64,000 nt of DNA from Mangrovimicrobium sp033283325. Lineage in GTDB: Bacteria > Pseudomonadota > Gammaproteobacteria > Pseudomonadales > Halieaceae. Position 1 is the stretch's first letter. The number at the start of each line of letters is the position of its first letter. Shown here piece by piece: positions 25,034 to 34,584 of this stretch. Location of the stretch: the NCBI GenBank assembly GCA_033283325.1, contig JAWMQO010000001.1, forward strand, positions 1,612,001 through 1,676,000, written 5' to 3'. The notes beneath the pieces were generated by a model, which ran no database searches, was not told where the DNA came from, and saw only the letters and a program-made list of their open reading frames with translations. The translations under genes were made by a program, and so were the position numbers.

Positions 25034-26365
25034 TCAGGCCATCTCCCGCATCCGGATCACCGCCACGCAGAGCGCGGCGGTGAAAGCCGGGATCGCGAAG
25101 TAGAAAAACAGCGAGGGGATCGAGAAACCCGCCGCCATCATCACCCCCGCCAGCGAGGGGCTCATCACGGCCCCTGCCCTGCCCAGTCCCGCCGCCCAGC
25201 CGAGCCCGGTGCCGCGCACCTGTACCGGGTAGATGATCATCGCCACGTTATAAAGATTGCCGAAGGCGCCGAACATGGCGCTGCCGGTCACCAGCAGCAT
25301 GATCCAGATAAGGTAGAAAGGCATGCCGGCGAGGGACTGGTGAATACCGCTGAGCATGGCCATGCAGGCGCCACCGACGATGAAACCGCCGATCAGAATG
25401 CGCTTGAGTGGGAACCAGGTCGCCAGCCAGCCGATCAGCAGGTTGCCGAAAATGGCCCCGGCAGGCAGCGCGGTGGTGCCCTGAATGGCAGCCTCCTGGG
25501 ACAGCCCCGCACCGGTGAGCACCTTGGGCATCCAGCTGCTGATGAAATATACCGTGAGGAAGGAAAGGAAGAACGCGCTCCACAGCAGGAGTGTGGTCTT
25601 TCCACGCCCGTGGGTGAGGAGCGACTTGACCGTCGCGGATTCCCGCCGCTGCGCCTCGGGAATTTCCGGCAGTTCGGCGACGCCGCCCTGCCCCATGTAG
25701 GCCAGCGTACGATTCACTTTTTCCAGCACGCCCTCCCCGCCCCGCTGGATCACGAAGGCGATGGACTCGGGCACCAGGAATTGCACCAGCACCGCGATCA
25801 GCACGGTCAATACACCGGTGTACATGAAGATCGCCCGCCAGCCCTGGTCGGCGATGACCTCCGCCACGATAAGCCCGCCGGCAAAGCCGCCGAAGTTGGC
25901 GGCAGCCAGTAGCACGGCAATCACGAATGTCCGGTATTTCAGCGGGCTGAACTCCCCCACCAGCGCGGGCAGCGTCGCCACCAGCGCGCCGAGGGCGAGT
26001 CCCGCCACCACCCGCCAGATCACCAGTTCGGTCACCGACCCGCTGTAGGCCACGGCCAGGGTGCCCAGCCCGGCGATCAGCAATGCGATACTCACCACCG
26101 CCTTGCGGCCGAACTTGTCCGACAGGCCGCCCAGCAGCATCGCGCCGAAAGCCATGCCGAAGACCCCGGCGCTGAACACCACGCCGAGGGCGCTGGGCGA
26201 GACCGCGAGGTCCTCGCTGATCGCTGGAGCCGTGTAGGCGATAATGACGATGTCAAAGCCTTCCATCATGCTGGCCAGCATGCACAGTGCGAGGATCACC
26301 CACTGCACCGGGGAAACCCGGGTCGGGTGCAGCAGGTCGTCTGGCGTGGCGGGTTTGTTACTCAT
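25034..26365 (-). CDS. MFS transporter, aromatic acid:H+ symporter type
   Basis: A 443-residue carrier with 12 predicted spans. The N-terminal helix reads MEGFDIVIIAYTAP and loop 2-3 has GGLSDKFGRK, the motif A of the family; a long central loop follows span 6. The GFD near helix 1 is characteristic of the AAHS group (PcaK, BenK), whose members import protocatechuate, 4-hydroxybenzoate or benzoate. Substrate is inferred from the family only. It converges with rimK and is divergent from the MscS gene. Confidence 0.85.
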   Translation of the reverse strand: MSNKPATPDDLLHPTRVSPVQWVILALCMLASMMEGFDIVIIAYTAPAISEDLAVSPSALGVVFSAGVFGMAFGAMLLGGLSDKFGRKAVVSIALLIAGLGTLAVAYSGSVTELVIWRVVAGLALGALVATLPALVGEFSPLKYRTFVIAVLLAAANFGGFAGGLIVAEVIADQGWRAIFMYTGVLTVLIAVLVQFLVPESIAFVIQRGGEGVLEKVNRTLAYMGQGGVAELPEIPEAQRRESATVKSLLTHGRGKTTLLLWSAFFLSFLTVYFISSWMPKVLTGAGLSQEAAIQGTTALPAGAIFGNLLIGWLATWFPLKRILIGGFIVGGACMAMLSGIHQSLAGMPFYLIWIMLLVTGSAMFGAFGNLYNVAMIIYPVQVRGTGLGWAAGLGRAGAVMSPSLAGVMMAAGFSIPSLFFYFAIPAFTAALCVAVIRMREMA

Positions 26366-26525
26366 CTCTTCCCCTTGTTGTTGTTCTAAAAAACGTCGGT
26401 GATAAACGAAACGCGCATACTAGCAGAGCACAAACCATTTGGGTGCACGCCACTGGTGCCTCGTGTTCGGGCGCGGAACAAAAATTGCATTTTCCATGGA
26501 GAATATCAGGCAAAAAAGGCCCGTA

Positions 26526-27623
26526 ATGCCCGACATCCCCTTCGATTCCCTGCCCGTGGCGCCCTGGCTGCTACTTTCATGTGCAGTAATGGTGCTGGCC
26601 TGCCTCATGTTGGTGATAAAACGCCTGCTCCTGGGCCGCCTGACCAGGATCGCCGGGCGCTCGCCCTATGCCCACGACTCGCTGCTGCTGCAGGCGCTGA
26701 ACCTGCCACTGACCGTGTGCATCCTGGTGGCAAGCCTGTATCTGCTGAACGAACTCTTGCAGTACTACGGAATCCGCGAAAGCGCCGTCAACGGCAACGC
26801 GGTGCTGATCGCCAAACTCTTGCTGATCGCCGCGATCCTGCTCTTCGCCGACCGCTTCTGCGTAGGCATGCTGCAGTTGCACGCCGAGCGCAGCACCACC
26901 CTGCGCAGCAGTCGCGGCATCCTGGTGGGGATCACCCGGGCGGTGGTACTCTCCATCGGCCTGCTCATGGTGCTCGGCACGCTGGGCATTTCGATAACGC
27001 CGATTGTCGCTTCACTCGGCATTACCTCACTCGCAGTGGCGCTGGCGCTGCAACCCACGCTGGAGAATTTTTTTTCCGGCGTGCAACTGGTCGCCGACAA
27101 GCCGATTCGCGTCGGCGACTTCATCGAGCTCGACTCGGGCGAACAGGGTTTCGTGGAGAAAATCGGCTGGCGCTCCACCTGGATTCGCATGCTGCCGAAC
27201 AACATGATCATCATGCCCAACAGCGCGCTGTCGCAGTCGAAGATCATCAACTACTTCTACCCCAGCCAGGAACTTTCGGTACCGGTCGATGTGGGGGTGC
27301 ACTACAGCTCCGACCTGGAGCAGGTCGAGCGGGTCACCCTGGAGGTCGCCCGGCAAGTGCTAAGGGACCACGAGTGGGGCGTCAGCGACTACGAGACTTT
27401 CGTGGTTTACCACACCTTCGACAGTTCCAGCATCAACTTCACCGTCATGCTGCGCGCCGAGGAGTACTTCAAGCGTTTCTGGGTGAAGTCGGCCTTCATC
27501 AAGGCCCTGCACAAGCGCTATGCAGAGGAAGGCATCGTCATTCCCTTCCCGATCCGTGCGATCAACACCACGCAGGAGGCGGCCCCTCCGCCCGCCAGCA
27601 CTGCTGGCGGGCCGCAGCTTTAG
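26526..27623 (+). CDS. MscS-family mechanosensitive channel
   Basis: A 365-residue protein. About four hydrophobic segments lead to the pore helix region ITPIVASLGITSLAVALALQPTLENFFSGV, followed by the beta domain (VADKPIRVGDFIELDSGEQGFVEKIGWRST begins it) and a mixed C-terminal domain. It should open under membrane tension and release solutes during osmotic downshock. Of two possible ATGs (26496, 26526), the second has AAGG at suitable spacing. The P-type ATPase gene follows 85 bp downstream on the same strand, so co-transcription is possible. Confidence 0.85.
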   Translation: MPDIPFDSLPVAPWLLLSCAVMVLACLMLVIKRLLLGRLTRIAGRSPYAHDSLLLQALNLPLTVCILVASLYLLNELLQYYGIRESAVNGNAVLIAKLLLIAAILLFADRFCVGMLQLHAERSTTLRSSRGILVGITRAVVLSIGLLMVLGTLGISITPIVASLGITSLAVALALQPTLENFFSGVQLVADKPIRVGDFIELDSGEQGFVEKIGWRSTWIRMLPNNMIIMPNSALSQSKIINYFYPSQELSVPVDVGVHYSSDLEQVERVTLEVARQVLRDHEWGVSDYETFVVYHTFDSSSINFTVMLRAEEYFKRFWVKSAFIKALHKRYAEEGIVIPFPIRAINTTQEAAPPPASTAGGPQL

Positions 27624-27708
27624 AGGCGAAAATAGGGCGAGTGGTTGCGCCGCCAGTGGCTCGGGTGTACCCGCCAATTACCCCAGTCCACGCTCGGAAA
27701 CAAACAGG

Positions 27709-30477
27709 GTGACCAAAGCAGCCAGCCAGGCCAACAGCAACAGCGCTTCCCTGCCGGGGCAGGCAGCCCACCTGCTGCCCCGCGAGCAGCTCCTGGCGCA
27801 ACTGGGCTGCGATGCGGAGCGGGGCCTTTCCGCTCCCGAAGTGGAAACTCGGCGCACACGCTTCGGCCCCAACCTGCTTGAAGAAAGCGGCCGCCAGTCT
27901 TTTTTCCAGCTCGTCCTGCACCAGTTCCGCGACCTGCTGATACTGGTCCTGTTCATCGCCGCGGGCCTCGCCTGGTACCTGGGCGACACGCGCGGCGCGA
28001 CAGTGCTAGTCGTCATTATCCTGGTCAACGCCGCTATCGGCCTGTACCAGGAATACCATGCCGAGGCCCTGCTGGAGCGGCTGAAGTCGATGATCAGCGG
28101 CAGGGCCCAGGTGGTGCGCGACGGCGAAATCCGCGAAGTCGACGCCCAGGACCTGGTGCCGGGGGATATCGTCGCACTGGAAGCAGGGGTCTCGGTCCCG
28201 GCGGATCTGCGCCTGGTCAGCGCGCTGGAACTCGCCACCAACGACTTCATGCTGACCGGTGAGTCGCTGCCGCAAGACAAGAATCCCGAGTGCCAGCCCG
28301 CACCCGACGCCGCCCTGTCGGAGCGGGACAACCTGGTTTACATGGGTACCACGGTGGCCCGCGGCAGCGCGAGGGGCGTCGTCGTCGCCACCGGGATGAA
28401 CACCGCGATCGGGGAGATTGCCGGAATCGGCCAAACCATCGAGCGTGACCTCTCACCACTGCAGGGGGAAATGAACGCGCTTGCCGGCGTGTTGACACGC
28501 ATGGCCGGCGTGATCGCCCTCGCCCTCTTCGTCATTAACCTTTTCCTGCGCGGCGACGATTTCGCCGATACCGCCGCGCTGATCAACGCCAGCGCCCTCT
28601 TCGCCATCGGCGTGGCGGCCGCGTGCGTGCCCCAGGGACTGCCGGCCCAGATTACCGTGGCGCTCTCCCTGGGTGTCAGCCGGCTGGCCCGGGAGAACGC
28701 CATCGTCAAGCGCCTGTCCGCGGTGGAGACACTGGGTTGCACCACGGTGATCTGCTCCGACAAGACCGGCACCATCACCCAGAACCAGATGACCATCGTG
28801 CGCGGCTGGACCGCCGAACACAGCTACGCAATCAGCGGCCAGGGCTACGATCCCGAGGGTGACATTCAGCGGGCGGGCGAGCAGCTTTCAGACAGCGAAC
28901 TGGAGGGTGTGAAGCACTTTTTCCAGCACGGCCTGCTGGCCAGCAACGGGCGGACGCATCCTCCCGACGAAGACCACCCGGACTGGTATGCCCTGGGCGA
29001 CCCCACCGAAGCCGCATTCACCCCGCTGGCGATAAAAGCGGGACTCGACCCCGAGGAGCGCTTCGAGGCTTTCCCGCTGGTCGCCGAGCTGCCCTTCGAC
29101 AGCCAGCGCAAGCGCATGACCCTGGTGCGCCGGCACGGGGAGAAGCTCATCGGCTATATGAAAGGCGGCACCCTGGCGGTGCTCGATGCATGCACTGCCT
29201 ATCACCGCGACGGCGAAAGCCTGCCCATGGACAGCGAGTTCCGCGCTGCCATCGAAACGCAGATGCAGGCTTACAGCGAGGAATCCCTGCGCGTGATCGC
29301 CCTGGCCTATCGCGACTTCCCGGCGCAGCAGGCTGAATTTTCAATCGCGGAGTCAGAGCGTGATTTCGTCTTCGCCGGGCTGGTGGCCATGCTCGACCCC
29401 CCGCGGGAGGGCGTGCGCAAGGCACTTGCCGAGGTCCGCGGCGCCCATGTCCGGGTCTTCATGCTGACCGGCGACAGCCCGATCACCGCAGAGGCCATCG
29501 CCGAGCGCATCGGCATGCCCGAGAGCACCGTGCTCACCGGCGACCAGCTCGGGCGGATGTCCGGGGACGAATTGAAGGCCACGCTGGGAGCGGAGTCGAT
29601 GATCCTCTCCCGGGTGTCGCCCCAGGACAAGCTGCGGGTAGTGAAAACCCTGAAATCACTCGGCGAGGTCGTCGCGGTCACCGGTGATGGTGTCAACGAT
29701 ACGCTCTCGCTGAAAAGCGCGAACATCGGCGTGGCCATGGGCGAACAGGGCTCCGACGTCGCCAAGGAAGCCGCCGAAGTGGTGCTCACGGATGACGATT
29801 TCACCACTTTGGTGGTCGCCGTGCGCGAGGGCCGCACCATCTTCCAGAATCTCAGGAGCGTGATCCTCTCATCCATCACCTCCAATATCGGCGAACTCAG
29901 TTGTGTCTGTGTCGGCTTCATCGGGGCGGCGATGGGCTTGCCGATCCCACTCACCGCCGTGCAGATTCTCTCGGTGGACCTGATCGGGGAAATGCTGCCG
30001 CTGATGGCGCTGACCTTCGACCCGGCGGACCGGGACCTGATGCAGCAGCCGCCGCGCAAACTGGGCGCGCACATCATCGATCAGCCGCACCTGCTGGAAC
30101 TGGTATTTTTCGGCAGCCTCATGGGCCTGGGCAGTTACTTCAGCTTCTACATGGTGCTGCATAGCGGCGGCACCACCGAAATGGCGCAGGCCGGCGCGTT
30201 TCTCGGGATCGTACTGATCCAGTACGTCAATATTCTCTCCCGTCGCAGCGCCACATCGATCTTCAGCCGCCACCTGTTCAGTAACCTGCCCCTGTGGCTG
30301 GCGCTGGCTTTCTCCTTCGTGCTGGTGGCGGTCATCACCGGTGTTTCGCAGGTCGGCAACTGGTTCGACTTCCATTCCCTGCGCCCGGGCGACTGGGCCT
30401 GGCCGATCAGCGCCGCGGCGATCTTCCTGGCGGTGATGGAGCTTAAAAAACGGCTGTTCAGGCGCGCAACGGCCTGA
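27709..30477 (+). CDS. P-type cation-transporting ATPase (P2 type)
   Basis: A 922-residue pump with an N-terminal cation-ATPase domain (about 20-85), actuator loop (LTGES), phosphorylation site D351-KTGT, nucleotide-binding KGG (MKGGTLAVL) and hinge (GDGVNDTLSL). The hinge normally reads GDGVNDAPAL. Ion-site helices are VPQGLPA (M4), SNIGELS (M5) and DLIGEMLP (M6). The last two resemble Na,K-ATPase more than SERCA, which has N and D at the M6 positions. GTG at 27709 is the best available start, with only a weak ribosome-binding site, and no ATG lies near. The transported ion is uncertain: Na+, K+ or Ca2+. Confidence 0.88.
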   Translation: MTKAASQANSNSASLPGQAAHLLPREQLLAQLGCDAERGLSAPEVETRRTRFGPNLLEESGRQSFFQLVLHQFRDLLILVLFIAAGLAWYLGDTRGATVLVVIILVNAAIGLYQEYHAEALLERLKSMISGRAQVVRDGEIREVDAQDLVPGDIVALEAGVSVPADLRLVSALELATNDFMLTGESLPQDKNPECQPAPDAALSERDNLVYMGTTVARGSARGVVVATGMNTAIGEIAGIGQTIERDLSPLQGEMNALAGVLTRMAGVIALALFVINLFLRGDDFADTAALINASALFAIGVAAACVPQGLPAQITVALSLGVSRLARENAIVKRLSAVETLGCTTVICSDKTGTITQNQMTIVRGWTAEHSYAISGQGYDPEGDIQRAGEQLSDSELEGVKHFFQHGLLASNGRTHPPDEDHPDWYALGDPTEAAFTPLAIKAGLDPEERFEAFPLVAELPFDSQRKRMTLVRRHGEKLIGYMKGGTLAVLDACTAYHRDGESLPMDSEFRAAIETQMQAYSEESLRVIALAYRDFPAQQAEFSIAESERDFVFAGLVAMLDPPREGVRKALAEVRGAHVRVFMLTGDSPITAEAIAERIGMPESTVLTGDQLGRMSGDELKATLGAESMILSRVSPQDKLRVVKTLKSLGEVVAVTGDGVNDTLSLKSANIGVAMGEQGSDVAKEAAEVVLTDDDFTTLVVAVREGRTIFQNLRSVILSSITSNIGELSCVCVGFIGAAMGLPIPLTAVQILSVDLIGEMLPLMALTFDPADRDLMQQPPRKLGAHIIDQPHLLELVFFGSLMGLGSYFSFYMVLHSGGTTEMAQAGAFLGIVLIQYVNILSRRSATSIFSRHLFSNLPLWLALAFSFVLVAVITGVSQVGNWFDFHSLRPGDWAWPISAAAIFLAVMELKKRLFRRATA

Positions 30478-30512
30478 TACCGCTTCAGCCCCGGTGGGTC
30501 TACACTTCTCCA

Positions 30513-31256
30513 ATGCGCGAACGAGTGTGGCGGCACGCTTTCAGCACAGCCGTCCTTGTAATGCTTATGATGAGTTCGGGTCCAGGCTGGTCTGAGGGAG
30601 TACCGCGCGAGCGGCGCGAGATGCTCGAGGCAATTCGCGAATCGGTGCGCGAATCCGCCGGCTACACGGGCTACACCGAGCTGAGCGAAGCGGTGCTGGG
30701 CGCCATGGCCGCGGTGCCCCGGGAAGCCTTCGTGCTCCCCGCCTACCGCCATCGCGCCTACGAAAATACCGCCCTGCCCATCGAGGCCGGGCAGACCATC
30801 TCCCAACCCCTGATCGTGGCCCTGATGACCGAGTTGCTGCAGCCGCAAGCCTCCGACGTGATTCTCGAAGTCGGTACCGGTTCGGGCTACCAGGCTGCGG
30901 TGCTGTCGGGCCTGGTACGGCAGGTCTACAGTATCGAGATCGTCACTCAACTGGCGGACAGCGCGGCGCAAACCCTGCAGCGCCTGGGCTACGACAACGT
31001 CCAGGTCCGCGCCGGTGATGGCTACGCCGGCTGGCCGGAGCACGCTCCCTTCGACGGGATTATCGTCACCGCCGCGGCGGAGCATCTTCCGCCGCCGCTG
31101 CTGGAGCAACTCAAACCGGGTGGCAAGCTGGTAATCCCGGTGGGCGAAACCCGCGGATTCCAGCAATTGATGGTCGTCGAGGTGGACGCCGCAGGCGAGG
31201 TGACGAAGGAATCGGTACTCCCGGTGGTCTTCGTCCCCCTGACCGGGGAGCGCTAG
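30513..31256 (+). CDS. pcm: Protein-L-isoaspartate O-methyltransferase, apparently exported
   Basis: A 247-residue enzyme. The PCMT core is clear: AVPREAFVLPAYRHRAYENTALPI, GQTISQPLIVALMTELL, the SAM loop ILEVGTGSGYQAAVLSGL, and FDGIIVTAAAEHLPPPLLEQL. The family repairs L-isoaspartyl residues in aged proteins. Unlike standard Pcm, residues 1-27 form a signal peptide-like segment (basic start, hydrophobic core, possible cleavage after WSEG), so the enzyme may act in the periplasm, where SAM would have to be supplied. The last 4 bases overlap the stop of the convergent LysR gene. Confidence 0.85.
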   Translation: MRERVWRHAFSTAVLVMLMMSSGPGWSEGVPRERREMLEAIRESVRESAGYTGYTELSEAVLGAMAAVPREAFVLPAYRHRAYENTALPIEAGQTISQPLIVALMTELLQPQASDVILEVGTGSGYQAAVLSGLVRQVYSIEIVTQLADSAAQTLQRLGYDNVQVRAGDGYAGWPEHAPFDGIIVTAAAEHLPPPLLEQLKPGGKLVIPVGETRGFQQLMVVEVDAAGEVTKESVLPVVFVPLTGER

Positions 31257-32137
31257 GCGGCCAGGCGTTGCCCGAGGAAGTCCACCAGCACCCGCACCTT
31301 GGGCGCGATATGCCGCCGCGTCGGATAGACCGCGTAGATGCCCAGTTCACCGGCGGTAAACCCGGCCAGGACTTCCACCAGCGCCCCACTGGCGATATCC
31401 TCGGCGACCAGGAAATCCGGCTGCATGACGATCCCCTCGCCCGCGCGCGCCGCTGCGACACAGGTCTCGCCATTGTTGCTCCTGATAATGGGATTGACCC
31501 GGACGCTGACGGGCCCCTGCGGTCCGTCGAGCCGCCACTCGTCACCACCGGACCAGTAGCTGTAGCCGATGACCGCGTGCTCGCGCAGCTCCCCGGGATG
31601 CTGGGGTACGCCGCAGGTCGCGAGGTAGGCAGGCGCGGCGCAGGTCACCAGGCGGGTAGCGGTCAGCCTGCGGGCCACCAGGCTGGAACTGCTCAGGGAG
31701 CCAATGCGCACCGCCAGGTCGTAACCTTCCTCGACCAGGTCCACGACCCTGTCCGCCAGGGTAATGTCCAGCCGCACCTGGGGATGTTGCTGGCGAAAGT
31801 CACCCCACAGCGCTGCCAGCCGGCGAATGCCGAAGGACACAGGCACGTTGATCTTCAGCAGGCCCCGCGCAAGGCCGCTGCTGGAAGTGAGTTCCGCCTC
31901 GGCTTCCTCCAGGCCGGCGAGCAGCTCGCGGCAGCGGGCGAGGAAGAGCTCGCCTTCCGCCGTCAGCGAGAGACGCCGGGTGGTGCGGTGCAGCAGGCGC
32001 ACACCAAGGCGGGATTCCAGTTCGTTGACGTGGCGCGACACCGCCGCTTTCGACAGGCCGAGGGCCTCTGCGGCGCCGACGAAGCTGCCGGCGTCGACCA
32101 CCGTGGCGAAAGTCTGCATTTCAAGAAAGCGATCCAT
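31253..32137 (-). CDS. LysR-family transcriptional regulator
   Basis: A 294-residue regulator with the N-terminal winged helix-turn-helix (SFVGAAEALGLSKAAVSRHVNELESRLGVRLLHRTTRRLSLT region, 16-55) and a substrate-binding-like effector domain. It resembles the large subgroup that controls adjacent quinone/NADPH-oxidoreductase or redox genes. It is divergent from the doxX-dioxygenase pair with 124 bp between, the usual layout for a LysR protein and its target; the AT-rich gap (TTATGCATATTTAATG) probably holds its sites. Confidence 0.9.
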   Translation of the reverse strand: MDRFLEMQTFATVVDAGSFVGAAEALGLSKAAVSRHVNELESRLGVRLLHRTTRRLSLTAEGELFLARCRELLAGLEEAEAELTSSSGLARGLLKINVPVSFGIRRLAALWGDFRQQHPQVRLDITLADRVVDLVEEGYDLAVRIGSLSSSSLVARRLTATRLVTCAAPAYLATCGVPQHPGELREHAVIGYSYWSGGDEWRLDGPQGPVSVRVNPIIRSNNGETCVAAARAGEGIVMQPDFLVAEDIASGALVEVLAGFTAGELGIYAVYPTRRHIAPKVRVLVDFLGQRLAA

Positions 32138-32261
32138 TGTTCCATTTTACGAAACAGTAAATCACTTACAACCCTGTTTATGCATATTTAATGAGCCTAT
32201 AGAGTAAGCATCAAGTCACCAGGGTGACACACCGATATTTCTCGCAAACAGGAGACAGACA

Positions 32262-32753
32262 ATGACTACCATGACCCACACAACCCACGCGCCCTCCTCC
32301 GCAAGCTTCGGGACTACCGGCCTGCGCCGTCTGCTCGCCACCGACGCCGGCTGGAGCACACTCGCACTGCGCATCCCCGCGGGCATCACCTTCGCCGCCC
32401 ACGGCGCACAGAAACTCTTCGGCTGGTTCGGCGGCTACGGCCTGGAAGGCACTGGCCAGTGGCTCGAATCCATCGGCCTGGCGCCCGGCTACCTGATGGC
32501 CCTGATGGCCGGCAGCGCCGAGTTCTTCGGCGGCCTCGCGCTGATCGTCGGCCTGCTGGTCCGCCCGGCGTCCGCCGTGCTTGCCTTCACCATGCTGGTC
32601 GCTATCTTTAGCGTACACATCGGCAACGGCCTGTTCATGAGCAACAACGGCTACGAGTTCGGCCTGGCCCTGCTGGCCATTTCCGTCTCGCTCGCTTTCA
32701 GCGGTGCGGGCCGGGCCTCCCTTGACCGCCTGCTTGTCGGCAAAGGTGCCTGA
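32262..32753 (+). CDS. DoxX-family membrane protein
   Basis: A 163-residue protein with four hydrophobic spans. RIPAGITFAAHGAQKLFGWFGGYGLEGTGQWLESIGL is the hallmark first-helix and amphipathic region of DoxX/YphA proteins (listed here as position about 33-68). Family members act with redox enzymes or protect against thiol and oxidative stress. AGGAGA lies 7 nt before the ATG. The dioxygenase gene starts 3 nt after its stop, so the two are an operon, probably regulated by the divergent LysR protein. Confidence 0.87.
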   Translation: MTTMTHTTHAPSSASFGTTGLRRLLATDAGWSTLALRIPAGITFAAHGAQKLFGWFGGYGLEGTGQWLESIGLAPGYLMALMAGSAEFFGGLALIVGLLVRPASAVLAFTMLVAIFSVHIGNGLFMSNNGYEFGLALLAISVSLAFSGAGRASLDRLLVGKGA

Positions 32754-32756
32754 GCG

Positions 32757-33575
32757 ATGACCCGGGAAACAATAGCGAAGCAACCGGCGCTGTTCATCCC
32801 CCACGGCGCCGGTCCCTGCTTTTTCATGGACTGGAACCCACCGGGTATCTGGGACGGCATGGAGGACTTCCTGCGCGGGGTGGGAGCCACCCTGCCGCAG
32901 GCTCCCCGCGCCATCGTGGTGGTCTCCGCCCACTGGCAATCCGACGACTTCAGGATCAGTGCCGGGGAACAGCCCGGGCTGATCTACGACTACTATGGCT
33001 TTCCGGCACACACTTACCGCTTGCCCTACCCCGCCCCGGGTGAGCCGGCACTCGCCGGGCGTCTTGCGGAACTGCTTTCACAGGCCGGCCTTTCCAGCCA
33101 GCTGGACAGCGAGCGCGGCTTTGACCACGGCATGTTCATCCCGCTCAAGCTGATGTTTCCCCAGGCGGGTATCCCGGTGGTACAACTGTCCCTTCGGGCG
33201 GATCTCGACCCCGCGGCTCACATTGCCGCGGGCGCGGCACTGGCTCCCCTGCGCGAGGACAATGTCCTCATCCTCGGCAGCGGCATGAGTTTTCACAACA
33301 TGCGGGCCTACGGCAACCCCCGGTATACCCGGGCCTCTAATGATTTCGATGCGTGGTTGAGCAAGGTGATTGAAGATAGCCCGGAGAGACGCGACGTCGC
33401 TCTGGCGAACTGGGCGCAGGCGCCGGCAGCCCGGGACTGCCACCCGCCTGGAGAAGAGGAGCACCTCCTGCCCTTGATGGTGGTCGCGGGTGCGGCCGGT
33501 AGTGATACCGGACGCCGGGTGTACTCGGAGAAAATTCTCGAGACCCGGCTCTCCGCCTACCGGCTGGGTTGCTGA
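32757..33575 (+). CDS. DODA-type extradiol aromatic ring-opening dioxygenase
   Basis: A 272-residue LigB/YgiD-like metal dioxygenase. Conserved metal-site elements are FIPHGAG near the N-terminus, VVSAHW, FDHGMFIPL and EEEHLLPLMV. Substrates across this family are catechols including DOPA; E. coli YgiD cleaves DOPA. It is translated directly after doxX. LysR-DoxX-dioxygenase is a recurrent arrangement, suggesting joint handling of quinones or catechols; that is inference. Confidence 0.88.
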   Translation: MTRETIAKQPALFIPHGAGPCFFMDWNPPGIWDGMEDFLRGVGATLPQAPRAIVVVSAHWQSDDFRISAGEQPGLIYDYYGFPAHTYRLPYPAPGEPALAGRLAELLSQAGLSSQLDSERGFDHGMFIPLKLMFPQAGIPVVQLSLRADLDPAAHIAAGAALAPLREDNVLILGSGMSFHNMRAYGNPRYTRASNDFDAWLSKVIEDSPERRDVALANWAQAPAARDCHPPGEEEHLLPLMVVAGAAGSDTGRRVYSEKILETRLSAYRLGC

Positions 33576-33634
33576 TCAGTGCCCCGGGGCCCAGTGCCGT
33601 TTGTGCACGACGACCCGCGGGGTAACGGCTTACG

Positions 33635-34498
33635 CTAGCCCAGCTTGCCGCCGAAGACAGGAAAAACGCCGGCGTCCCCATAATCCTCGATTTTTTTCAT
33701 ATTGCGAAGGGTACGCATATCTTCACCCGTGATTTCAAAGTCCACGTCGGCATTGTTTTGCATATGCGCAGGATTCGCCGTTTTTGGCAGCGCCACAAGC
33801 CCGAGCTGGAGCACATAACGAATGCACAGCTGTGGAACTGAAAAACCGTATTTATCGGCTATCTTCCCGATTGCGACATTCTTCAGCAGCTCGCCATGGC
33901 CAACCGGGGAGTAGGCCTCGACAAGAATCCCCTGCTCCTCGCAATACTGCATGAGTTCGAACGGGGTATTGCTGACGTGCGCCAGGATCTGGTTGACCAT
34001 CGGTTTCACACTGCACGACTGGAGAATATTGTCGATATCCTGCCGCTCGAAATTCGACAAACCGATCGCGCGCAGTTTTCCCGCGGTATAGGCATCCTCG
34101 AGCGCACGCCAGGCTTCGCGATTGCCTTCGCCGAAGCGGTCCTCGCCGGCAAATTCCATCCAGGGCTGCGGACTGTGGATGATCATCAGGTCGGCGTGAT
34201 CCAGCCCCAGGGCTTTCAGCGAATTATCGATGGATGCCACCGCCTCATCGTAGGATTTCACTTCCGCGGCCAGCTTGGTGGTCACGAAGAGTTCGTCGCG
34301 CGGCACACCGCAATTGCGTACCCCCTCCCCAACGCCCGCTTCATTGCCGTAAGCCTGGGCGCTGTCGAAATGGCGGTAGCCAAGTTTCACTGCGTTTTTG
34401 ACCGCCAGCGCAGCGTTTGCGTCTTCTATAAACCAGGTGCCGAGACCCAGCCGGGGGATTTTTACGCCGTTTGGCAGCGTGTAAGTTTCATTGAGCAT
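33635..34498 (-). CDS. Aldo/keto reductase
   Basis: A 287-residue NADPH-dependent reductase of the AKR5/2,5-diketogluconate reductase-like type. The catalytic tetrad is visible: Asp (FDSAQAYGNE), Tyr (same motif), Lys (VTTKL) and His (LMIIHSPQPW). NPAHMQNNADVDFEITGED is the C-terminal family segment. GGAGAG lies 9 nt before the ATG at 34498. It is divergent from an AraC regulator with a cupin pseudogene between. The AraC-AKR pairing is common and suggests control by that regulator. Confidence 0.88.
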   Translation of the reverse strand: MLNETYTLPNGVKIPRLGLGTWFIEDANAALAVKNAVKLGYRHFDSAQAYGNEAGVGEGVRNCGVPRDELFVTTKLAAEVKSYDEAVASIDNSLKALGLDHADLMIIHSPQPWMEFAGEDRFGEGNREAWRALEDAYTAGKLRAIGLSNFERQDIDNILQSCSVKPMVNQILAHVSNTPFELMQYCEEQGILVEAYSPVGHGELLKNVAIGKIADKYGFSVPQLCIRYVLQLGLVALPKTANPAHMQNNADVDFEITGEDMRTLRNMKKIEDYGDAGVFPVFGGKLG

Positions 34499-34584
34499 CT
34501 TCACTATCTCTCCTGCTATATCTGCCTGATCTCCTGGCCCGGGCAATTCGGGTATGGCCCGATGCCCTGCGGCCGCGGAGAACA

